Positions 1-4,915 of a DNA stretch of 32,706 nucleotides are shown here, in pieces. Position numbers and translations under genes: made by a program. Source of the stretch: Clostridia bacterium (GTDB lineage: Bacteria > Bacillota > Clostridia > Oscillospirales > Acutalibacteraceae). Below the pieces are notes generated by a model that was not told the DNA's origin, ran no database searches, and worked only from the letters and a program-made list of their open reading frames with translations. The stretch's first letter is position 1; each line of letters begins with the position of its first letter. The DNA lies in the NCBI GenBank assembly GCA_017942105.1, contig JAGAVE010000096.1:1-32706 (forward strand), read 5' to 3'.

Positions 1-65
1 AAATACTGACCAAGCGAGGCTTAGTCAGTATCTACGACTACTACTTAAAAGTAGCACATATTTAA
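1..65 (+). CDS. Group II intron reverse transcriptase/maturase, C-terminal end (partial)
   Basis: One open frame entering from the left edge codes about 20 final residues (ILTKRGLVSIYDYYLKVAHI) and stops with TAA at 63-65, ten bases before domain V. The position, strand and sequence (RGLVS.YDYYLK) fit the extreme C-terminus of an intron-encoded maturase, which binds the intron RNA for splicing and copies it during retrohoming. Only the tail is visible, so the catalytic YADD region cannot be checked. The call rests mainly on the intron RNA domains that follow directly. Confidence 0.6.
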   Translation, partial: ILTKRGLVSIYDYYLKVAHI

Positions 66-140
66 TTTTGAATTGAACCGCCCTGTGCCGAACGGCATGC
101 AGGGTGGTGTGAGAGGGCGATTAATTTCGCCCTACTCGAT
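1..140 (+). mobile_element. Group II intron, 3' end (domains V and VI)
   Basis: The end of a group II intron enters from the left. Domain V is at 75-108: triad A77-C78-C79, lower stem 77-85 with 100-108, a two-base bulge T98-G99, and an upper stem 86-89/94-97 closed by a GAAC loop. Domain VI follows: stem 111-120 with 127-137, in which A134 is left unpaired between TCGCCCT and CTC. A134 is the expected branch-point adenosine, about seven bases before the predicted 3' splice site after GAT at 138-140. The end of the maturase frame lies at 1-65, just before domain V, as is usual for introns carrying their gene in domain IV. The first base after the intron is only a few bases from the stop codon of the leftward lipoprotein gene, so the intron sits in the spacer and breaks no gene seen here. 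The 5' part is outside the window. Confidence 0.85.
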
Positions 141-143
141 TTT

Positions 144-680
144 TTATTGCGTTAAATCTGATTGAGAGGAAGTTGCTGTAGGTTCAGATGAAGGTAATGT
201 ATTTTCCTGAGGCGGTTCAGAATTCACCATCACTGTTGAGTATCGAGTGACAACTGTTCCTGCAGGAGGAGAGGTAGAGGTTACAATGTAATTGTCCTTA
301 CTTTGATTGAATCCGATAGTTACATAGAAGAGTTCTTTTGATAAAATATCTTTTGCCTTGTCAACTGTCATTCCGACAACATCAGGAACAACATAAGTTT
401 CTAATGTTGTTGTAGTATTACTCGAAGTTGATGAAGGGATAATAACCTGAGGCATACGCGTTGTTGTGGTTTCGGTTGCATCGTCAAGCTTGTCGTTCAA
501 GATGTCGCTTTGTTCTTGCATAGACGAAATGCTTGATTCAAGATTATTTTTATGATCATAAGTGTTCGGCTCGATATTCTCCTGACTGTAAGCACTTTTT
601 TCGTTAACTTCATTTGATGTTGTACAACCGGAGAGAGTAAAAACAATAATTAAAGATAAAAATAACAATGTTTTTTTCAT
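144..680 (-). CDS. PASTA-domain lipoprotein
   Basis: A secreted lipoprotein of about 178 residues. The N-terminus has a KK pair, a hydrophobic stretch and a lipobox LSGC, so it should be cut and lipidated on the cysteine near residue 19 and anchored outside the membrane. A Ser/Thr/Asn-rich linker leads to one PASTA domain (about residues 95-154, starting VPDVVGM and containing STSPPAGTVV). PASTA domains bind peptidoglycan or muropeptides in Ser/Thr kinases and penicillin-binding proteins; a single copy on a lipoprotein suggests a cell-wall tether. I chose ATG at 680 because AGAGG lies seven bases upstream; a TTG at 683 is also in frame. It is last in the leftward operon from the repressor, so it is probably made in the lysogen. 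Superinfection exclusion or surface change is an inference. Confidence 0.8.
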   Translation of the reverse strand: MKKTLLFLSLIIVFTLSGCTTSNEVNEKSAYSQENIEPNTYDHKNNLESSISSMQEQSDILNDKLDDATETTTTRMPQVIIPSSTSSNTTTTLETYVVPDVVGMTVDKAKDILSKELFYVTIGFNQSKDNYIVTSTSPPAGTVVTRYSTVMVNSEPPQENTLPSSEPTATSSQSDLTQ

Positions 681-690
681 CAAAAAACCT

Positions 691-1596
691 CTATTCGTTT
701 AGTTCGAATCCTTTCTCTTTCATAAGAGAGAGGATTTTTCGATAATTTGCTGAATTACTGTTTTTCATTCGTGAATAGCCCGATAGGGATTTAGGTGCGA
801 GGTCAGGGAGGTTTTCACAGATCCATGTGTATTCCACTTTGTTTTGTATTTTTAAAAGTTTCTTTTGTTTTTCCTCTTCATATAGCTTTTTTTGTTCTGC
901 TGTTCTTATATCAACAAAAGGGCGGTTGCTTTCTTTTATATCGCGAATAAGTTCTCCGTCTATATTTAATGCGTGGTAAGCAGAGAAACCTAAAAACACA
1001 CCACATTCGGGACAATTGACTGATTGTAAATTTTTCGGAAGCATTGAAAATGGAGGAAATCTTTTATCTTTTCCACTTTTTGAAAAAATTCGTCGGTTGT
1101 ATACAGAACAAAGAGGACAAAGCTTACTGCCAGAAAAATACACTAAGTCGCCCATGCTTTCTTTTAAGTGTGAATTTGGAGTTTTTTCACCATAAAAATG
1201 TTTAGGTAATTTTTTTCTCAAAACAGCTTCTTCTGATCGAGCTTGTTCGAATTGTCCATCTTTCTCCAAGTACTTAATATATCTCATGTAGTCTTTCAAC
1301 AAATATCGATATTTGTTATCGGAAGCAAGCATAATGTCATTAGATTTTTTAAGACAAGCAATCGCAAAATCCATTTTACCATCTTTTTTGAATTGAGTTG
1401 CTTTTCTTTGAAGAATGTAGTCTATATTGGGAATTGAAGTATTTACATTCAAGATGCTTTCAATTGTAGGAAACCTATATTTATCTACTTCGTTTGATAT
1501 CGGAGAATATTCAGGAGATGCAGAAGATGAACTCACTGTTATATCTACTTTTGCGGTTGTAGAAAACAATTGTTTAAGTTTTTGGAAAACGGACAT
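691..1596 (-). CDS. Zinc-binding protein of lysogeny operon, unknown function
   Basis: A 301-residue soluble protein that I cannot name. Residues 1-50 are Ser-rich and low in complexity. Residues 60-130 look helical and repeat-like (tetratricopeptide-type spacing). Two CxxC pairs, C160-P-L-C163 and C195-P-E-C198, would hold one zinc. The C-terminal part (215-300) is highly charged. ATG at 1596 has AAGGTG eight bases upstream. It lies 18 bases after the repressor stop and ends 10 bases before the lipoprotein start, so the three genes are probably one leftward transcript active in the lysogen. A role linked to repressor control or to prophage-conferred immunity is possible but not shown by the sequence. 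Confidence 0.75.
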   Translation of the reverse strand: MSVFQKLKQLFSTTAKVDITVSSSSASPEYSPISNEVDKYRFPTIESILNVNTSIPNIDYILQRKATQFKKDGKMDFAIACLKKSNDIMLASDNKYRYLLKDYMRYIKYLEKDGQFEQARSEEAVLRKKLPKHFYGEKTPNSHLKESMGDLVYFSGSKLCPLCSVYNRRIFSKSGKDKRFPPFSMLPKNLQSVNCPECGVFLGFSAYHALNIDGELIRDIKESNRPFVDIRTAEQKKLYEEEKQKKLLKIQNKVEYTWICENLPDLAPKSLSGYSRMKNSNSANYRKILSLMKEKGFELNE

Positions 1597-1614
1597 TATA
1601 TTTTCACCTTATTC

Positions 1615-2307
1615 TCAATAAAACTCCCTTATAAGCACAAAGGGGATGCCGAGGACACGGCAGTTTTCAAGATCAACGCCTTCGATTGTTTTAGGGATAT
1701 AATTCGGGTTGATGGGGATAAGCCTCATCCAATCCTCGCCCTTAACATATTCAATCTTCTTAAGAGTAGCACATTCGCCTTCGTACATCACAGCACCGAT
1801 GTCTCCTGAACGGTTGAGTGTGCTTTGCTTTAATATAAGAACCTTGTCGCCTTCGTGGTAGAGGGGATACATAGAGTCTCCCTTTACCTTAAGAACAAAG
1901 AATTCAGACTTGTTTCTTCCTCGAAGATATGATACGGGAACATCGACAGTCTCTCCGGACCAATCCTCAACAGCGATTTCATCGTAACCTGCAGCGATAT
2001 TGCCGATGACAGGGAATGAAACAACATCGTCTGTGACGGTGGGCGAAGAGAGTGTGATGATGTTGCCATTATATTTATCTATGTTTATTGCAACGCTATA
2101 ATCATCAATGCTTTCATTAATAAAAACTGAAGGACTAACATTTAGTATTTTTGCGAGTTGTTTGATTTTATCTCTGCCCATATTGGAAATGAAACCCGTT
2201 TCCCATTTTTTAACCGTAGATTTACCGACCCCGGTAGCGAGACCGATTTCCTCCAAAGTGAGATCTAACTCTTTTCTTCTTCTCTGAATAAATTCACCTA
2301 TTGTCAA
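1615..2307 (-). CDS. Phage repressor, XRE helix-turn-helix with S24 (LexA-like) peptidase
   Basis: The CI/LexA-type master repressor. Counting from the longest start (GTG at 2316, 233 residues), residues 5-60 are an XRE helix-turn-helix (LEEIGLATGVGKSTVKKWE). Residues 100-225 are the S24 self-cleavage domain: the cleavage site is probably A109-G110, the catalytic serine is S148 in GDSMYP, and the lysine is K186 in ATLKK. RecA-stimulated autocleavage would lift repression after DNA damage. GAGGTG overlaps the GTG start and lies five bases before an in-frame TTG at 2307, so 2307 is the more likely start (230 residues). It is transcribed leftward from its own promoter (2331-2359), facing the Cro-like gene. 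Confidence 0.93.
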   Translation of the reverse strand: MTIGEFIQRRRKELDLTLEEIGLATGVGKSTVKKWETGFISNMGRDKIKQLAKILNVSPSVFINESIDDYSVAINIDKYNGNIITLSSPTVTDDVVSFPVIGNIAAGYDEIAVEDWSGETVDVPVSYLRGRNKSEFFVLKVKGDSMYPLYHEGDKVLILKQSTLNRSGDIGAVMYEGECATLKKIEYVKGEDWMRLIPINPNYIPKTIEGVDLENCRVLGIPFVLIREFY

Positions 2308-2330
2308 ATTATTCACCTCAATTCATACAT

Positions 2331-2359
2331 ATAATAACATCAAAGTTTCAAAAAAGCAA
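2331..2359 (-). promoter_or_regulatory. Repressor promoter (leftward)
   Basis: Read on the minus strand, TTGCTT (2354-2359) is a -35 and TATTAT (2331-2336) is a -10, with exactly 17 bases between them. The start codon of the repressor follows about 20-25 bases downstream. The spacer contains a GAAAC element that matches half of the operator-like repeats nearby, so the repressor may also regulate itself. Confidence 0.7.
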
Positions 2360-2398
2360 CTATTTTTTCGAAAAAGTTTAAAAAGTTTCCAAAAGGGG

Positions 2399-2427
2399 TT
2401 GACAAAACCGAAAAACGGTGCTAAAGT
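2399..2427 (+). promoter_or_regulatory. Early rightward promoter
   Basis: A consensus -35 TTGACA (2399-2404), 17-base spacer, and -10 TAAAGT (2422-2427) preceded by TG at 2419-2420 (extended -10, TGCTAAAGT). It faces rightward, opposite to the repressor promoter, and drives the Cro-like gene and the early operon. GTTTCCAAAAGG (2385-2396) directly upstream and CCTAAAGGAAAC (2436-2447) directly downstream are good operator candidates flanking it. Confidence 0.8.
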
Positions 2428-2463
2428 AAAGGTGTCCTAAAGGAAACAATAGGAGGTGAGCCA

Positions 2464-2676
2464 ATGAATATAAATGAGCTTAATTCGGAAATGGGACGGC
2501 AGGGGATAACAATTCCGAAGCTTGCCGAGCTTGTAGGAATTGGAAAGAAGGCAATGTATGAGCGCTTCAAGGGTGAAGCGCAGTTCAAACAGAATGAGAT
2601 TCTGATTATCAAAAAAGTCCTTAAGTTGAGCGATGACAGACTTATGGAAATTTTTTTTAGTGACGAAGTTGCCTAA
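2464..2676 (+). CDS. Cro-like helix-turn-helix regulator (DUF739-like)
   Basis: A 70-residue DNA-binding protein and the first gene of the rightward operon. The helix-turn-helix is about residues 14-36 (ITIPKLAELVGIGKKAMYER), followed by helices typical of small phage Cro/DUF739 proteins. It probably competes with the S24 repressor for the operators and commits the phage to lytic growth. AGGAGG (2451-2456) lies seven bases before the ATG. The stop codon is inside the second copy of the operator-like repeat, and the next gene starts 18 bases downstream. Confidence 0.85.
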   Translation: MNINELNSEMGRQGITIPKLAELVGIGKKAMYERFKGEAQFKQNEILIIKKVLKLSDDRLMEIFFSDEVA

Positions 2677-2694
2677 AGGAAACAAGGAGGCAAA

Positions 2695-2889
2695 ATGGAA
2701 AAAGTTGCAATAATCATTCTAATTGTTTTATATGCTCTGCAGGCAGCCTTTGCCGTGGATACTCAGAAACAAATCAATGAGTTAAGAAAAGAGTTGTATT
2801 TGCTCAAAAAGAGAAATGATGTATGTTTTGATTTCATCACTGAAAAGACCGATGGTAAAAGTAACTATCCACCAAACGGCAGTAAGTAA
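2695..2889 (+). CDS. Small single-pass membrane protein with coiled coil
   Basis: A 64-residue protein with a strong ribosome site (AAGGAGG, eight bases before ATG). Residues 3-22 form one hydrophobic segment that could be a membrane anchor or uncleaved signal. Residues 26-42 (KQINELRKELYLLKKRND) form a charged heptad-like helix. No family is recognised. Its last 108 bases overlap, tail to tail, the leftward membrane-protein gene ending at 2782; one of the two may therefore be weakly expressed. Transcription with the Cro-like gene places it in the earliest lytic set. Confidence 0.6.
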   Translation: MEKVAIIILIVLYALQAAFAVDTQKQINELRKELYLLKKRNDVCFDFITEKTDGKSNYPPNGSK

Positions 2890-3243
2890 CTTTTCAAAAA
2901 ATATGCCTGCTTTTCTTTTCGGTTTTACACCAAAGTACATCAAAGCCTTCTTAGGGAAAAACAGGAAGCCTTCTATCCAAAAAAATGGGCTGAAATTTTC
3001 TATTACATTTGCTTTGAATATTCCTTTGGCTTGGAGGAGAGCTTCTCTATCACTTCCTGAAATGAAAATTCTAGCTTCGGAAACTAAACGGCTAACAGAT
3101 GAACTATATTCTTCAGGAACATTTATCTGTTTCCCGAGAACGATTTCAAGATAGAACTTGGTTCTCAGCAATCGGAATAAATTTCGAACCAACCGATAGG
3201 TGAAGATTATTAAAAACAAAACAAGAATTCTTTTCCAAAACAT
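2782..3243 (-). CDS. Membrane protein on the opposite strand (moron candidate)
   Basis: A 153-residue protein with hydrophobic segments at about residues 5-25, 84-102 and 118-145, so two to three membrane passes. The middle (residues 40-80) is soluble. No known family is recognised. ATG at 3243 has AAGGAT eight bases upstream, and without this gene 2890-3350 would be empty, which supports it being real. It is the only leftward gene inside the rightward early region, so it needs its own promoter and is a candidate lysogen-expressed cargo gene, for example in superinfection exclusion. It overlaps the rightward small membrane gene by 108 bases. Confidence 0.65.
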   Translation of the reverse strand: MFWKRILVLFLIIFTYRLVRNLFRLLRTKFYLEIVLGKQINVPEEYSSSVSRLVSEARIFISGSDREALLQAKGIFKANVIENFSPFFWIEGFLFFPKKALMYFGVKPKRKAGIFFEKLLTAVWWIVTFTIGLFSDEIKTYIISLFEQIQLFS

Positions 3244-3352
3244 AATTTACAATCCTTTTTGCGAGTTTTTTGCAATTATACCACAACCACCACAAAACTA
3301 CAACATAGGACAACAGCACCACACCATAGGATTACATAAAGGAGGGTTTGAT

Positions 3353-3535
3353 ATGAGTAAAAAAGAGATCACATTCTCATGTCACCTTATAAAGGAGGAC
3401 GGAACGACGGTAAATTTTTCTGATATTCCTCCGGATGAACTTGTAAAAGTTAAACGGAACTTAGGTCAGAGGATGGCAAATGCAATGTCAGAGTATTATT
3501 CACAGCATCCTGACGAATTCGCAGCACTGACCTGA
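3353..3535 (+). CDS. Small early protein, unknown function
   Basis: A 60-residue protein starting at ATG 3353 behind an excellent ribosome site (AAAGGAGGG, seven bases upstream). The longer open frame to the left has no ribosome site and crosses the start of the leftward gene, so it is not used. The sequence is acidic at the C-terminus and has no transmembrane segment; the phrase DIPPDELVKVKRNLGQRMA suggests one amphipathic helix. Its neighbours are unknown small early genes, and its own function cannot be assigned. Confidence 0.7.
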   Translation: MSKKEITFSCHLIKEDGTTVNFSDIPPDELVKVKRNLGQRMANAMSEYYSQHPDEFAALT

Positions 3536-3849
3536 ATTAACAAGGATGTTTAAAACATCGGACGAGCCTTATCCTGTGAGTCAGGCTTCGGGAGTGTCTT
3601 CTCAAACAAACCGTTCATTTGGGGATGCTGCACACATCCTTTGGTTGACCTCCTTTCAATATATATTTTTTACAAATCGGCTCCCGGGGTCCGATTGGCA
3701 GGATAAGGACAAGTATTTTGCAAAAGCAAAAAAATAACCGCCCGAAGCGGCAACTTCGAACGGTCGGGGTACAATTTTCAATTGTGTCAAATAGAAATTG
3801 CACTCTTATTTTACAGTAAAAAATCAAAATTGTCAAATAGGAGTTGGAG
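3536..3849. other. Structured non-coding stretch with several hairpins
   Basis: These 314 bases have no convincing gene (a 63-codon frame at 3546-3737 has no ribosome site). They contain a chain of inverted repeats: a 15-base perfect palindrome 3545-3559; AGCCT/AGGCT at 3565-3588; GGATG/CATCC at 3623-3639; AATCGG/CCGATT around a CCCGGG core at 3675-3696; and CGAAG/CTTCG extended by CCG/CGG at 3738-3763. On the minus strand the last hairpin is followed by TTATTTTTTT, so it can be a leftward terminator. The 10-mer TGTCAAATAG is repeated at 3785 and 3831. This may be a structured RNA or leader for the downstream PAPS-reductase-like gene. Confidence 0.45.
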
Positions 3850-4731
3850 ATGTTACGAGTGAATTTAGAACTTGAAAGAAAAGCTATTGAACGCCTCAAA
3901 GCTTTTGAGCCTGAAGACGGATATTATCTTTGTTATTCAGGCGGTAAGGACAGCGATGTTATAAAAATCCTTGCTCATCTTGCAGGTGTTAAATTTGAAG
4001 CTGTGCATAATCTGACAACCGTTGATGCACCTGAAACAGTCAATTATATTCGCTCACAATCTGATGTGCGTATTGATTACCCTGAATTGTCTATGTGGCG
4101 TTTGATTGAAAAAAAGTTAATGCCTCCAACACGGTTGATGCGTTATTGTTGTTCCGAACTTAAAGAACGAGGCGGTAAGGGCAAAGTTAAAATTACTGGT
4201 GTTCGGTGGGATGAATCTAACAACCGTAAAGAAAACAGAGGACTTGTTAATATAATTGGCAAGCCAAAAACAATGTTGCGGTTCGCAGATGAAAACAATG
4301 TCAATTATGGTTTAACGAAACAAAACGGCTTGATCTTGAATTATGACGATGATGCGAGCCGTAGAATGGTTGAGCATTGCTATCGCACTACTTCAACTAT
4401 GGTAAATCCGATAATTGATTGGAAAGACGACGATGTGTGGCAGTTTTTAAGGCACTATGATTGCAGAAGCAATCCGTTGTATTACTGTGGCTTTTGCCGT
4501 ATCGGATGCATTGGATGTCCTTTATCAGGTTCAAAGAGGATGAAAATAGAATTTGAACTATATCCAAAATACAAAGAAAACTATATCAGAGCTTTTGACA
4601 GAATGTTAATCGCTCGTGAAAAAGCAGGGAAACCAACACAATGGCAAAGTGGCGAAGAGGTTTTCTATTTTTGGATACAAGAAAACCCAAATCAGATTAC
4701 TTTTGACGAATTACTTAATAATAGGAGTTGA
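3850..4731 (+). CDS. PAPS-reductase-family ATP-pyrophosphatase with Fe-S motif
   Basis: A 293-residue member of the adenine-nucleotide alpha-hydrolase (PP-loop) family. The nucleotide loop SGGKDS is at residues 30-35. C100-C101 (RYCC.ELK) and C220-x-x-C223 form the CC...CxxC pattern that holds a [4Fe-4S] cluster in APS reductases; C213 and C216 add a second pair. The C-terminal ECG(I/L)H active cysteine of true PAPS reductases is absent, so sulfate reduction is unlikely. Phage members of this family, like DndC, are more often linked to DNA or RNA sulfur chemistry. ATG at 3850 has AGGAG seven bases upstream; a TTG at 3844 is in frame. The next two genes overlap or follow closely and encode a helicase-methylase, suggesting a shared DNA-modification role (inference). 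Confidence 0.85.
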   Translation: MLRVNLELERKAIERLKAFEPEDGYYLCYSGGKDSDVIKILAHLAGVKFEAVHNLTTVDAPETVNYIRSQSDVRIDYPELSMWRLIEKKLMPPTRLMRYCCSELKERGGKGKVKITGVRWDESNNRKENRGLVNIIGKPKTMLRFADENNVNYGLTKQNGLILNYDDDASRRMVEHCYRTTSTMVNPIIDWKDDDVWQFLRHYDCRSNPLYYCGFCRIGCIGCPLSGSKRMKIEFELYPKYKENYIRAFDRMLIAREKAGKPTQWQSGEEVFYFWIQENPNQITFDELLNNRS

Positions 4732-4738
4732 AATTCGT

Positions 4739-4915
4739 ATGGTTTATGTGAAAACAACAAACGGAGTGACTTCAGTAATTGACGGAAATAAAATTGAAAA
4801 AATTGGTGATGAATATTTCATAACTAAAGATGCCGAATTGATAGGTGTTTTCGATGTTGGTGTCATTCAATTTATTTACAAAACAAGAACGAAGGGAAAA
4901 ACACATGAATTATGA
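4739..4915 (+). CDS. Small linker protein between PAPS-reductase-like and helicase-methylase genes
   Basis: A 58-residue protein starting at ATG 4739, seven bases after the previous stop; AGGAG (4722-4726) is inside the end of the previous gene. It is rich in short beta-like stretches (TSVIDGNKIEKIGDEYFIT, VGVIQFIYKT), with no membrane segment or known motif. Its last 11 bases overlap the start of the helicase-methylase gene, so the three are translated together. It may be a small subunit or adaptor of that cassette, but that is only context. Confidence 0.6.
   Translation: MVYVKTTNGVTSVIDGNKIEKIGDEYFITKDAELIGVFDVGVIQFIYKTRTKGKTHEL

Larger units (their letters stand above)
2385..2685. repeat. 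Operator-like repeats around the early promoter
   Basis: The 14-base sequence CCTAAAGGAAACAA occurs twice without mismatch, at 2436-2449 and 2672-2685. Each copy sits just before the ribosome site of a gene. A related inverted copy, GTTTCCAAAAGG, is at 2385-2396; it reads CCTTTTGGAAAC on the other strand (9 of 12 identical). Two looser GTTT(C) half sites lie at 2345 and 2376. The shared half is GGAAAC. They are best explained as binding sites for the repressor and/or the Cro-like protein. The copy at 2672 covers the stop codon of the Cro-like gene. Confidence 0.6.

Noticed and set aside
1-140. A diversity-generating retroelement, because a reverse transcriptase end is present near phage genes
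   Set aside because: Domains V and VI with a branch-point A show a group II intron. No template/variable repeat pair was noticed near the receptor-binding gene.
3546-3737. A 63-codon open frame in the hairpin-rich spacer
   Set aside because: There is no ribosome site, it begins inside a perfect palindrome, and no protein-like pattern is seen.
3850-4731. A true PAPS/APS reductase for sulfate assimilation
   Set aside because: The ECG(I/L)H catalytic tail is absent and the neighbours are DNA enzymes.
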